Shown one piece after another: positions 33,770 to 43,290 of a stretch of 64,000 nucleotides of DNA. Position 1 is the first letter of the stretch, and the number at the start of each line of letters is the position of its first letter. A program made the position numbers and the translations under genes. This DNA comes from Ruminococcus sp. (GTDB lineage Bacteria; Bacillota; Clostridia; Oscillospirales; Acutalibacteraceae): assembly GCA_022768065.1 (NCBI GenBank), contig JALELS010000023.1, positions 26,333-90,332 of the forward strand. The letters are read 5' to 3'. Under the pieces are notes generated by a model. The model had not been told where the DNA came from. It did no database searches and saw only the letters and a list, made by a program, of their open reading frames with translations.

Positions 33770-35018
33770 CAGTATTTAATCTCCGGTGCAAATTTTCTGC
33801 GGTAAATTTTGTTTCGGCGAATCTCGGCGGCGTCTATCTTTGTGCAGTTGTCGCTCATATTTCCGAAAGAATCCACAGCATATATTTTGATATTATACAC
33901 TCCCGGAGCTTTAGAGTAAACAGGCAGTTTCACGCTATTTGCGGCGCCGCAGCCCTTATAGAAATCGGAGAAATAATCTCTGCGCGTTCCGTCGTCGTAG
34001 AGCACGGCATAGCTGTGTACCGCGTCTTCACTCTCACCCTTATCAAAGCAAAGATATGCGGTGCCTTTCTCATCATATTCGGTATGGCCGTATGTGTTCG
34101 GCATAACAGGCAAAGAATTGCCGTTTCTTTTCGGGACAAAATCCGCCTTTTTCACCGAATACGGTATTTTAACGCTCATATTAGGTTTTTCCTCTTTATC
34201 AAGGCGGAAATTCATACGCCTGACGGTTATATTTTCGCTCCCGAAGTCGAGTATGTAACCCATGGGGAACATATATGCGTCGGGCGGTACGGTGCCGTTG
34301 ACCTTTCCGCGCTCAAGCTCCGTGTACGATACCGACTGCGTACCGAATGCGGTAAACGCCCCCTGCCATACGCTTCTCTCGTCGAGAAGCGAGTAGTGTG
34401 AATGTCCGGCGAAATTCACAACATTCGGATATTGCGAAAACGCGTCAAAAAGCGATTTATCGCCCCAATCATCGCTGCCGTATACGGTATTTTCGGGAGA
34501 ATTGTGCGTCGTAACAAAAATAGGTCTGTCGCCGCACTCTTTTTCGCAATTTCAATTTCGTTTTTGAGGTACGGCAAAATTTTTCTGTACCCATCGGACA
34601 TTTTTGCACAGTCGGGCGAAGCACCGATAAAATGAAAACCGTTTACCGTATAGTGCGTAAAGGCACTGTCCCCTGTTTTATGCAAAAAGAGGCGTCTGCA
34701 GCCTTTTGCGGTACGCGCACCGTAATAATCGTGGTTACCCATTATGCTTTGAACCACGGGCATTTTTTCGCCGAAAACACTTTTAAACGCATCCATATAT
34801 GTGTCATACGCATAGGCGCTTGCCATATTGCATATATCGCCTGCAAATATAATCATATTGCAGCCTTGATTTTTAAGGGATGAAAGCGACAAGACGAGGT
34901 TCTTTCGGAACGTCGTCTCGTTTTTTCTGCGAGCGGGGCTGAGCTGCGAATCGGAAATTACGCCGACCTTCAGCTTTTCCCCGATATTAAAAGTTTTCCT
35001 TTCAAAATTAAATTTCAT
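33769..35018 (-). pseudogene. Calcineurin-like metallophosphoesterase, reading frame broken by a -1 shift
   Basis: The N-terminal part (start 35018) carries the metal motifs GVISDSQ, FAGDICN and GNHDYY and continues to about residue 158. The remaining motifs (VTTHNSPENT and FAGHSHYS) are in the -1 frame. The frames meet at a run of five A's followed by G (minus strand, 34544-34538): adding one A, or a -1 slip at AAAAAG, restores a ~416-residue protein. All metal-binding motifs are otherwise intact, so the break may be recent, a sequencing error or programmed. It overlaps the MFS gene by 11 bases and the HAD gene by 1. Confidence 0.85.
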
Positions 35019-36384
35019 TTCTGATTACCTTTCTTTTTACGGCAAGTTCCGACAAGATCGTTTCTTTTTCTCTGCCGCTGAAATTATAAAAACAAATCGG
35101 AATGAGCGAGAGTAAAAATCCGAGTCCCGGAATTACCGTGACGAGCGAAAAAAGACCCGTAACGGTAGAAGCACTCTGCACGGACGGTACTCCTGCCGCG
35201 GACGGCTCGACAAAACCAAATAACGTGAGCGCCGCGGAAAGCCCGATAAAGCCCACCGCATTATTAAATTTTGTGACAAATGAATTGAGCGAAAAGCACA
35301 CGCCCTCCATTCTCTCGCCGGTTTTCCATTCGAGATAATCGAGGCTGTCGCCGACCATAGGATAAGGAAGAACATTATAAGAGCCGAGAGCTATACCGCC
35401 TATTGTCATAAACGGCAATGCAAAATATATATTCATTTTACCGAGAAAGAACGCCGCCGTAAGGCTTACGCCGCCCGTTAAGGCAGCTATTATGCAGGTC
35501 GTTTTATAGCCGAGCTTTTTATACGCAATCGGGGTCAAAAGTATGCCTGCAAACATACCGCTGCCGACAATGAGATACAAAAGCAGCAAAACCGTTCCGG
35601 AATTTAACCCCGGAATATTTATAACATACGTTGCAATATACAGCGCAGCCGGCATTATAAGATAACGCGGCGACGCCGCCATCGACATAAGAAGCGCCAT
35701 CATCATAGGCTTGTTTTTGCACGCTGCCTTTATCATATCGCGCACGGCAATTTTTTCGGTGTGCGTAGAAAAGCGTTCTTTTGAATTTTTAAACAGAGCA
35801 AGATATGCCGACGAAGTTATTATACCGACAAATATCGACATTGCAAAGTATACATATTTTTCCGGAATAAAAGATTGAAATACCGTGAGCAGTCCTACGG
35901 GTAAGAGACTGCCTACCGAACCCACCGTCACATAAAACGACAAAAGAGACGCTCTTTCGTCGCTGTTCGGCGTAGCCACGCTCATAAGCCCCATTGCAGG
36001 CACGTCGGTAAGCGTATAAGCCATGCCGAAAATTATATATGATACGGCGGCAAATATCATTTTAAATGTTTTCGGCGCCCCCGTCAATGGCATAAACAGC
36101 ACCACGGTAGTGGCAAGCATCAAAAACGAGCCCGCCAAAACATACGGTCTCATTTTTCCGTATTTTGTGTTTGTTCTGTCTACTATAACTCCCATGATAG
36201 GGTCGTTTACGGCGTCCCAAATTCTCGCGACTATCATCAGCATCATAACGAAAGACGACGGAATTATAAGTATGTCCGTAAAGAAATACATAAGGTATGA
36301 CTGCGTTATGCCTGCGACCATATAACTGCCGACCGCGGCAAACCCATAAGAGGCTTTTTCTTTTTTTGAAATATATTTTTCCAT
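35008..36384 (-). CDS. MFS transporter, GPH sugar:cation symporter family
   Basis: 458 residues and about 12 helices. VIVDRTNTKYGKMRPYVLAG is the GPH loop, and VLPYPMVGDSLDYLEWKTGERMEG matches the second signature region. It is first gene of the four-gene overlapping minus operon (MFS, phosphoesterase, HAD, EamA), suggesting uptake and dephosphorylation of a common compound, unnamed. It is related to, but distinct from, the GPH carrier at 7.7 kb. Confidence 0.88.
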   Translation of the reverse strand: MEKYISKKEKASYGFAAVGSYMVAGITQSYLMYFFTDILIIPSSFVMMLMIVARIWDAVNDPIMGVIVDRTNTKYGKMRPYVLAGSFLMLATTVVLFMPLTGAPKTFKMIFAAVSYIIFGMAYTLTDVPAMGLMSVATPNSDERASLLSFYVTVGSVGSLLPVGLLTVFQSFIPEKYVYFAMSIFVGIITSSAYLALFKNSKERFSTHTEKIAVRDMIKAACKNKPMMMALLMSMAASPRYLIMPAALYIATYVINIPGLNSGTVLLLLYLIVGSGMFAGILLTPIAYKKLGYKTTCIIAALTGGVSLTAAFFLGKMNIYFALPFMTIGGIALGSYNVLPYPMVGDSLDYLEWKTGERMEGVCFSLNSFVTKFNNAVGFIGLSAALTLFGFVEPSAAGVPSVQSASTVTGLFSLVTVIPGLGFLLSLIPICFYNFSGREKETILSELAVKRKVIRNEI

Positions 36385-36546
36385 AGCTTCACCCTGTTTT
36401 TGATTTTATGAAAAAATTATAGCCGCCGAAAATATAACGTCTCTATCAAACGGCTGTTAAATCTTCGTAAATTCGTGTAAAACTTTTGTTGTGTCACACA
36501 TTTGGGGAGGCGTCATAAAATGTTATTGAAGTTTACAAACTCAGTA

Positions 36547-36575
36547 CCGTACCGAGCGCGACAAATACGGTACGG
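36547..36575. repeat. Inverted repeat upstream of the Cys-rich protein gene
   Basis: CCGTACCG (36547-36554) and CGGTACGG (36568-36575) are exact inverted repeats around a 13-base loop, in the leader 29 bases before the start codon. It could be an operator or an mRNA hairpin. Confidence 0.6.
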
Positions 36576-36603
36576 CACATAAATAATTACAGGAGGGCTT
36601 TTT

Positions 36604-37458
36604 ATGGCAGAAACCAAATCGTGCTGTAACGACAAGGTACCCGGCAGAATTCGTGAAGCCGTGTGTATAGACACGAACCGAGTTTACGACTCCTGCGCGG
36701 ATAAGGATTGTCTTGCGGACCTGAGAGTTTATTTTCCGCCGCAGTATCAGCAAACAGTAGACAGAGCTACAAACGTCAGGTGCAGGGGCTGCGACATACT
36801 TAACGTCTTTATCGACGTAGAGAGAGTTCCCTTTAACCGCGGATTCTATTCCGTGGACATCACGTTCTTTTTCAAGGTCACTCTCGATGCATATTCGGTA
36901 GCTACCGCTCCGCCCGAGACCATAAGCGGATTTACGACATTCTCAAAGAAATGCATACTCTACGGCAGCGAGGGTAAGGTAAGAGTATATTCCTCGGAAT
37001 TCCGCGCCGACTCGGACGACCGCCAGATAATACCGCAAAACACAAATCCGAGAGCTAAGGTTCAGGTGGTAGACCCCATATGCCTTGAGGCAAAGCTCTG
37101 CCGCCCGTGCGACTGCTGCGACTGTCTCGGCGACTCGTGCATACCGGTTCCGACGTGCGTAAAACGCGCTTTCGGCGACGAATTTCCCGATGATTTCGGT
37201 CACCGCCCCGTTGAAAAAGCGGTTGCCGTTACAATAGGTATTTTCACAATAGTACAGCTTGAACGCGACGTTCAGATGCTTATACCGGCATACGACTTCT
37301 GCATACCCGACAAAGAATGCAGCTGCGACACGGACGATCCGTGCGAATCCTTCCGCAAGATACAGTTCCCCGTGGACGAATTCTTCCCGCCTAACGAGGC
37401 AAATTTACAGTCCGGCACAGGCGTAAAACCGTCGTGCGGATGCGAACGAAGCGAATAG
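36604..37458 (+). CDS. Conserved Cys-rich protein, possibly spore-surface
   Basis: 284 residues with 22 cysteines, clustered at the N-terminus (CC, DSCADKDC), in a central CRPCDCCDCLGDSC motif and at the C-terminus (CSCDTDDPC, CGC). Between them is a beta-rich core beginning LRVYFPPQYQQTVDRATNVRCRGCDILNVFIDVERVPFNRGFYSVDITFFF. I recall near-identical proteins across spore-forming Clostridia, always labelled hypothetical; a coat or exosporium role would fit the Cys content but is inference. Good ribosome site (AGGAGGG). No domain name is known to me. Confidence 0.8.
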   Translation: MAETKSCCNDKVPGRIREAVCIDTNRVYDSCADKDCLADLRVYFPPQYQQTVDRATNVRCRGCDILNVFIDVERVPFNRGFYSVDITFFFKVTLDAYSVATAPPETISGFTTFSKKCILYGSEGKVRVYSSEFRADSDDRQIIPQNTNPRAKVQVVDPICLEAKLCRPCDCCDCLGDSCIPVPTCVKRAFGDEFPDDFGHRPVEKAVAVTIGIFTIVQLERDVQMLIPAYDFCIPDKECSCDTDDPCESFRKIQFPVDEFFPPNEANLQSGTGVKPSCGCERSE

Positions 37459-37466
37459 ACAAAATC

Positions 37467-37505
37467 AGAAAGCCGGCCCTTACAGGTTCGGCTTTCTTGA
37501 CTTTT
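37467..37505 (+). terminator. Terminator after the Cys-rich protein gene
   Basis: AGAAAGCCG (37467-37475) with CGGCTTTCT (37489-37497), then TGACTTTTT. Confidence 0.8.
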
Positions 37506-37559
37506 TAACCATGTAATGATAAAATTCTATCAAATTATTGTATAAAGAGGGGAATTTTT

Positions 37560-38174
37560 GTGAACGTATATGATTTTGACAACACCATCTACGACGGCGA
37601 GAGCGGATTTGACCTTTTTATGTTTTATCTCAAAAAAGACCCCAAAGAGATAGCTAAAATAATTCCGCGTTTCGGCGAGGCTTTTATACGTTACAAAAGA
37701 GGCGTTATAAAAGCAGACGAGGTCATAGATCAATACGGGGATATGCTCACCGACTACTGCGTAAAAATCAAGGATATACACAAGGACATTGTCGAATTTT
37801 GGGACGAGCACGAGAAAAAAATCAAAAGCTTTTATGCCAAAATTCAGGCGCCCGACGATGTAATAGTTTCGGCAAGCCCCGAAATTCTTCTTGAAGAAAT
37901 ATGCAAGAGAATCGGCATAAAAAACTACATCGGCAGTATAGTTGACGTCAAAAACGGCATTATAGAGCGCGTGTGCTACAAAGAAAATAAAATCGGAGCA
38001 TACAAAGACGGTTACGGCGACACACCGATAGAAAATTTTTACACCGACTCTATGAGCGACAAGCCGATGATGGATCTTGCCAAAAACGCATATCTGGTTT
38101 CGGGCGATCACATTGAGCTTGTAAAAAGCGACGGAGTGTGGTTGGGCGAGCCGAAAACGGGATTGTTTAAATAA
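37560..38174 (+). CDS. HAD-IB family phosphatase (SerB-like)
   Basis: 204 residues from GTG. YDFDNTIYDGES has nucleophile Asp5 and Asp7; VIVSASPEILLEEIC is motif II; IENFYTDSMSDKPMMDLA supplies the motif IV aspartates. The HAD-IB group dephosphorylates phosphoserine or similar small substrates; the specific substrate cannot be read here. Ribosome site GAGGGG. Monocistronic. Confidence 0.85.
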   Translation: MNVYDFDNTIYDGESGFDLFMFYLKKDPKEIAKIIPRFGEAFIRYKRGVIKADEVIDQYGDMLTDYCVKIKDIHKDIVEFWDEHEKKIKSFYAKIQAPDDVIVSASPEILLEEICKRIGIKNYIGSIVDVKNGIIERVCYKENKIGAYKDGYGDTPIENFYTDSMSDKPMMDLAKNAYLVSGDHIELVKSDGVWLGEPKTGLFK

Positions 38175-38185
38175 TCTGAAAAAAC

Positions 38186-38234
38186 AAAAAAGCAGCAAAT
38201 CGGGTAAGACCTGATTTACTGCTTTATTTTTTTG
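38186..38234. terminator. Bidirectional terminator between HAD-IB and hflX
   Basis: AAAAAGCAG-c-AAATC-g-GGT pairs with ACC-t-GATTT-a-CTGCTTT (arms 38186-38204 and 38210-38225), then ATTTTTTT on the plus strand; A-rich on the other side for the convergent hflX. Confidence 0.85.
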
Positions 38235-38248
38235 TAAAATTCCGTTTT

Positions 38249-39502
38249 TTACATTGACACGATATAACGCTTGATTTTTTCAAGATAATCAATATCGACA
38301 AGGGCGTCTATCTGCGTTCCGTCCTCGCTGTAGCTCTCGGTATAGACAATTCCGCGTTTCCGTATCTCGCCGAGTATATGGCCCTCGTCAAACGGAATCA
38401 AGAGTTTTGCGCGCGCCTTGGTTTTCGGGAGCGACTCATCAATCAGCTCAAGCAGCCTGTCTATCCCCTCATTTTTTGCGGCGCTTATCATTACCGTTTT
38501 GCCGATTACCGGCATATCATATGCGTTTTGGAGTTTGTCGCACTTATTCATAACGGAAATGACGGGGATATTATCCGCTCCGAGCTCCTTTAAGACAGAC
38601 GAGGTAACGCTCAGATGTTCGGCACATTCATCGCTCGACGCGTCGCAGACGTTCAGTATAAGGTCGGCGTTTTTTGCCTCTTCAAGAGTCGATTTGAAAG
38701 CGTCAACAAGCTGATGCGGAAGCCGCCTTACAAGCCCTACCGTATCAACGAGCATAACCTCGCGCTTTGACGGCAGTGTAAGCCGTCTCGCCGTTGGGTC
38801 AAGCGTTGCAAAAAGCTTATCCTCCGACAGCACTCCCGCGCTTGTGAGCGTATTCATAAGGGTTGACTTTCCGGCATTTGTATACCCGACTATGGCAACG
38901 GTGATTATGCCGTCCTTTTTGCGCCTTGTGCGGATAAGATTGCGGCGTTTTTCGACCTTTTCAAGCTCCTGAGAGAGAGAATGTATTCTGCGCCTTATAT
39001 GGCGTTTGTCGCTTTCAAGCTTGCTCTCGCCCGGGCCCCTTGTTCCGATGCCGCCGCCGAGACGGGACATACTTTTGCCCCTGCCCGACAAAAACGGAAG
39101 CGAATATTTAAGCTGTGCCAGCTCCACCTGCAATTTGCCCTCGCTTGACCTTGCCCGTGCGGCAAAAATATCAAGTATGAGCATTGTTCTGTCAACCGTA
39201 CGCGCACCTGTTTTTGTTTCGATGTTATTTATCTGTGACGGCGTAAGCTCGCTGTCGGCTATAATGATGTCAATATCGTTATTCTTGCAAAACGCAGAAA
39301 CTTCAGCCATTCTGCCGCTGCCGATATATGTCGCGGGGGAAACAGCCTCAAGCTTTTGTATAACCGTTCCGATTATCTCGGCGCCTGCGGTCTCGGCGAG
39401 AAGAGACAGCTCCTCCATAGATATTTCGGCGTCATATTCGCCCGTATCCACGCCTATCAAAAGCGCTCTTTCGGGATTTTGATTGTTTTCGTAAAAATTC
39501 AT
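38249..39502 (-). CDS. hflX: GTPase HflX
   Basis: 417 residues. The N-terminal HflX domain with AGAEIIGTVIQKLEAVSPATYIGSGR, the glycine-rich GGGIGTRGPGESKLESDKR linker, G1 GYTNAGKSTL, G3 DTVG, G4 NKCD. It splits stalled 70S ribosomes under stress. The C-terminal 30-residue domain is present, so it is full length. It stands 18 bases upstream of a divergent terminator and is followed at its 5' side by the SPASM gene on the same strand. Confidence 0.95.
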   Translation of the reverse strand: MNFYENNQNPERALLIGVDTGEYDAEISMEELSLLAETAGAEIIGTVIQKLEAVSPATYIGSGRMAEVSAFCKNNDIDIIIADSELTPSQINNIETKTGARTVDRTMLILDIFAARARSSEGKLQVELAQLKYSLPFLSGRGKSMSRLGGGIGTRGPGESKLESDKRHIRRRIHSLSQELEKVEKRRNLIRTRRKKDGIITVAIVGYTNAGKSTLMNTLTSAGVLSEDKLFATLDPTARRLTLPSKREVMLVDTVGLVRRLPHQLVDAFKSTLEEAKNADLILNVCDASSDECAEHLSVTSSVLKELGADNIPVISVMNKCDKLQNAYDMPVIGKTVMISAAKNEGIDRLLELIDESLPKTKARAKLLIPFDEGHILGEIRKRGIVYTESYSEDGTQIDALVDIDYLEKIKRYIVSM

Positions 39503-39520
39503 AACATTACACCTGTCGGT

Positions 39521-40630
39521 CTACCCCAAAAATGACAGCGCCTTTATAAATCCGGCGTTGCACTTCGCATAATAATACTTATAAGAATCGCAGTAGTAAT
39601 TTTTGCCTATAATGCCGTTTTCGGAAACTCTGTCGCGGCGGCAGCCGTTGCGGCAAACGCAATAAAACGGACACGCTTTACATTCGTCGGGGACATTTTG
39701 CGAATCCTTTATAAATTTAACCGCGGTTTCGCTGTTTCGCATTTCCTCAAACGTATTTTTGCCTATTTCGCCTATCTTATATCCGTCAAGCACATAAAAG
39801 TCGCACGGATAAACGCTCTTATCGCCCTCGACCACATACTGAATGTTACAGCAGCCGAAAGCGCTGCACATTTCGGGCGGTTTTCCGAGCATTACGGACA
39901 GTTGATTGTCTATATGGCGTATGCTTATGTAATTCCCCTTTAAAAGGTCGGAGAGCCAAAGATTAAATATTTTTACGAGGAAATCGGCATAGTCCTTGGG
40001 CGACAGGCTGTAAGCGCTCTCGCCGCGCTCGGACGAAAAAGGCTCAAGACACGGTATAAACTGTAAAAATCTGAAGCCCTGCTTCTTTAAAAAATTATAT
40101 ATCTTCTCGGCGGAGCGCGCATTCTTGCCCGTGACAACGGAAAGCACGTTGTACGCCGCCTTGTGACGATCCAAAATGTCGGCGGCTTTTATAACGCGGT
40201 TAAAGGTGCCTCTGCCGTTTACATCAACGCGGTTAAGGTCGTTAAGCTGTGCGGGGCCGTCCAACGACAAACCTACAAGATAATCGTTTTTCTTAAAAAA
40301 TTCCGCCCAATCGTCGTCTATCAGAAGCCCGTTTGTCTGTATGCTGTGATAAAATTTAAGTCCCTTTTTTGCGTATTTCTTTTCGATTTCCGCGAAGCCC
40401 TTATAAAAATCAAGCCCCGCAAGAGTAGGCTCGCCGCCCTGGAACAAAAACGTACAGCTGCCGCTTGCGTATTCCGCGGCGCTTTTTATGATTTCCTCCG
40501 CGTCGGAAAGCGACATCATACCGCAAAAAGCCGTCTCACGGCAATTTGCCTCATCTTTATAAAAGCAGTATTTACAGTTCATATTGCACGCCGAAGAAGC
40601 CGGCTTTAAAAGAACGCTTACCTGTGGCAT
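39521..40630 (-). CDS. Radical SAM/SPASM protein, anaerobic sulfatase-maturase-like
   Basis: 369 residues. The radical-SAM cluster CxxxCxxC is Cys15, Cys19, Cys22 (ACNMNCKYCFYKDE). FQGGEPTLAGLDFY and IQTNGLLIDDDW follow. A C-terminal SPASM region has CSAFGCCN, YPCDFYVL and CKACPFYCVCRNGCRRDR (cysteines for two extra clusters). Family members convert Cys or Ser of sulfatases to formylglycine, or modify peptides. No sulfatase is nearby, so the substrate is open. The start is ATG 40630 behind GGAGG; a longer start is excluded by lack of a ribosome site. Confidence 0.88.
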   Translation of the reverse strand: MPQVSVLLKPASSACNMNCKYCFYKDEANCRETAFCGMMSLSDAEEIIKSAAEYASGSCTFLFQGGEPTLAGLDFYKGFAEIEKKYAKKGLKFYHSIQTNGLLIDDDWAEFFKKNDYLVGLSLDGPAQLNDLNRVDVNGRGTFNRVIKAADILDRHKAAYNVLSVVTGKNARSAEKIYNFLKKQGFRFLQFIPCLEPFSSERGESAYSLSPKDYADFLVKIFNLWLSDLLKGNYISIRHIDNQLSVMLGKPPEMCSAFGCCNIQYVVEGDKSVYPCDFYVLDGYKIGEIGKNTFEEMRNSETAVKFIKDSQNVPDECKACPFYCVCRNGCRRDRVSENGIIGKNYYCDSYKYYYAKCNAGFIKALSFLG

Positions 40631-40801
40631 TTTTACCTCCGAATTTGCGTTGCCCCACACATCGCGAGACACATACGGCAACGGAATATCAGAATATTAT
40701 AGTAACACATTTGCTTCGGAAACTCAAATTTTTATCTTCGTAATGACAAAACAAAAAGTATATGATATTATAAAAAAAGATTGTATAAAGGAGACGGAAA
40801 A

Positions 40802-43240
40802 GTGAGCAGGGTTATAAATAAGCTGATTCGCAAAATCAGCGGCAGCGAGCTTGCACAGCAGCAAAACGAAAGCATAATAAAGGGCGGCAAAGCAAACGAG
40901 GAAATAGTACCGCTTTTGCGCAGAATGGCGGCGGACGGCTGCGTATTGCTCAAAAACAACGGGGCTTTGCCCATAAAGGACGAGGACAACGTCGCGCTGT
41001 TCGGCAGAGTACAAAACGACAGCTTTTTTGTAGGCAACGGCTCGGGCGGAGACGTGTGCGCGCCCTACAAGGTGAGCTTTGCCGACGGCATAGAAAACAA
41101 CGGTAAAATACATATAAACGAAGAGCTCAAAAGCATATACGGCGAATGGTGCCGCAAGAGCAAAAACATACCGGACCCCGGATTTTGGGGACATTGGCCG
41201 CGTTTTTACCCCGAAATGCCGCTTAAACGCGACGTTGTAAAAAGAGCAGCCGATAAGAGCAACAAGGCCGTGGTATTCATAGGCAGAAGCGCCGGCGAGG
41301 ACCGCGAAAACGTCCTTAAAAAGGGCAGCTATTACCTCACGGACAGAGAAAAAGAAATGCTTGACCTTGTCACGGCTCATTTTGACGATGTAATTCTTAT
41401 ACTGAACATAGGAAGTCTTATAGACTTTGAAGAGATAGAGTCATATAAAGATAAAATAGGCTCGATACTGATAGTTTGGCAGGGCGGTATGGAGAGCGGA
41501 AACGCGCTTTCGGATATACTCTCGGGCGAAGTCACGCCGAGCGGAAAACTCAGCGATACCATTGCAAAACGATATGAGGACTACCCGAGCAGCGGGAACT
41601 TCGGCGCAAAGGAGCACAACAATTATGTTGAGGACATTTTTGTAGGCTACCGCTATTTTGAGACTTTCGCCCCCGAAAAGGTGCTGTATGAATTCGGCTT
41701 CGGCCTCTCGTACACAACCTTCAAAGCAGAGGTTGAAAGCGCCGACAGAGCCGACAAAAAAACGACCTTCACGGTGAAAGTTACAAATACGGGCAAGCTC
41801 CCCGGAAAAGAGACGGTGCAGTTTTACGTTTCAGCTCCGAACGGCAAACTCGGAAAGGCAAAGAAATCGCTCGTTGCATTTCATAAGACCGAGCTTTTAG
41901 CTGTGGGTGAAAGCGAAACATTTGAAACGGTAATTTCGGACGAAAGCTTTGCGTCATATGACGACTCGGGAAAAACAGGACATAAAAGCCGATACATACT
42001 TGAGAGCGGCGTTTACGATATTTATGTCGGCAACAGCGTAAGAAAGTGTGAAAAGGCTTACTCCTTTACACTTGAAAGCACGGTTGTAACCGCCGAGCTA
42101 TCCGAAGTTATGGCGGTCAGCGAAAGCCGCGCGTTTGAACGCTTTGCCGCCGTTTGCGACGGCGATAAAATCGCTCTGTCAAAGGAAAAAGTGCCTGTAC
42201 GCACCGCAGACTTAAAAGAGCGCATACTCTCTTCTCTGCCCGACGGGAAAGAAATCAGCGGCGACAAAGGCTATAAACTCTCCGATGTAAAATCGGGCAA
42301 TGTAAAGCTGCAAGACTTTACGGCACAGCTTTCACTCGAAGAGCTTGAAGCAATCTCACGCGGCGAGGGTCCTATGAACAGTTCTCTCGGCGCAAAGGGT
42401 AACGCGGGCGCTCTCGGCGGAGTTCTGGAATCGCTCAGGGCAAAGGGCATACCTCCGATAATTACCACGGACGGTCCCTCCGGAATAAGACTGCTTTCCG
42501 CGTGCTCGCTGATGCCCTGCGGTACGGCGATAGCGTGTTCATGGGACGAAAAGCTCACCGAGGAATTATTCACGGAAATGGGCAAAGAGATGATAAAAAA
42601 AGGCAGCGACGTGCTGCTGGCACCCGGTATGAATATACACAGAAATGTTCTCTGCGGCAGAAACTTTGAATACTATTCGGAGGACCCTTATTTGACGGGT
42701 AAAACCGCAGCCGCCACGGTACGCGGAATTCAAAAGAACGGCGTTTCGGCGTGCCCGAAGCACTTTGCCGGCAACAATCAGGAATACAACCGCAATAATA
42801 CCGACGACATAGTGTCGGAAAGAGCGCTTCGCGAAATCTATCTCAAGGGCTTTGAGATATGCGTAAAAGAGTCGTCGCCGCACTGCATTATGACGAGCTA
42901 CAACAAGATAAACGGCGTATGGAGCCACTACAACTACGAGCTTTGCACCACAGTTTTGCGTGACGAATGGCACTTCGGCGGTATGGTTATGACAGACTGG
43001 TGGATGCGTTATGCTCCGTCTCCCGAATTTCCGCAGATGAGGGACAACGCATACCGCGTCAGAGCGCAGGTTGACGTGCTTATGCCCGGATTTAAAACCG
43101 CGGTCAGCAAGAGCGGCGGAAACGACGGCTCACTGCTTGAAACATACGGTCAAAAGGACGGCATAACATTAGGAGAGCTGCAGAGGACGGCAAACAACGT
43201 TCTCCGCTTCATCCTCTCAACCGATAAGAAACTCGACTGA
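40802..43240 (+). CDS. Glycoside hydrolase family 3 beta-glucosidase, circularly permuted
   Basis: 812 residues from GTG (AAAGGAG 8 bases before). Order: GH3 C-terminal alpha/beta domain first (about 30-330: MAADGCVLLKNNGALP ... GSLIDFEEIES ... GEVTPSGKLSDT), then a FnIII-like domain (about 340-430: KVTNTGKLPGKETVQFYV), then the catalytic TIM barrel (about 540-812) with ITTDGPSGIRLL, KHFAGNNQE and nucleophile Asp in MVMTDWW. This permuted order is known in Ruminococcus-type beta-glucosidases. It lacks a signal peptide, so it is cytosolic, cleaving imported beta-glucosides. Monocistronic. Confidence 0.9.
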   Translation: MSRVINKLIRKISGSELAQQQNESIIKGGKANEEIVPLLRRMAADGCVLLKNNGALPIKDEDNVALFGRVQNDSFFVGNGSGGDVCAPYKVSFADGIENNGKIHINEELKSIYGEWCRKSKNIPDPGFWGHWPRFYPEMPLKRDVVKRAADKSNKAVVFIGRSAGEDRENVLKKGSYYLTDREKEMLDLVTAHFDDVILILNIGSLIDFEEIESYKDKIGSILIVWQGGMESGNALSDILSGEVTPSGKLSDTIAKRYEDYPSSGNFGAKEHNNYVEDIFVGYRYFETFAPEKVLYEFGFGLSYTTFKAEVESADRADKKTTFTVKVTNTGKLPGKETVQFYVSAPNGKLGKAKKSLVAFHKTELLAVGESETFETVISDESFASYDDSGKTGHKSRYILESGVYDIYVGNSVRKCEKAYSFTLESTVVTAELSEVMAVSESRAFERFAAVCDGDKIALSKEKVPVRTADLKERILSSLPDGKEISGDKGYKLSDVKSGNVKLQDFTAQLSLEELEAISRGEGPMNSSLGAKGNAGALGGVLESLRAKGIPPIITTDGPSGIRLLSACSLMPCGTAIACSWDEKLTEELFTEMGKEMIKKGSDVLLAPGMNIHRNVLCGRNFEYYSEDPYLTGKTAAATVRGIQKNGVSACPKHFAGNNQEYNRNNTDDIVSERALREIYLKGFEICVKESSPHCIMTSYNKINGVWSHYNYELCTTVLRDEWHFGGMVMTDWWMRYAPSPEFPQMRDNAYRVRAQVDVLMPGFKTAVSKSGGNDGSLLETYGQKDGITLGELQRTANNVLRFILSTDKKLD

Positions 43241-43250
43241 ATATAAAAAG

Positions 43251-43288
43251 CGCCCGATATACAAATGCAGTATATCGGGTGTTTTTTT
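43251..43288 (+). terminator. Terminator after the GH3 gene
   Basis: CCCGATATAC (43253-43262) with GTATATCGGG (43270-43279), then TGTTTTTTT. Confidence 0.95.
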
Positions 43289-43290
43289 GC

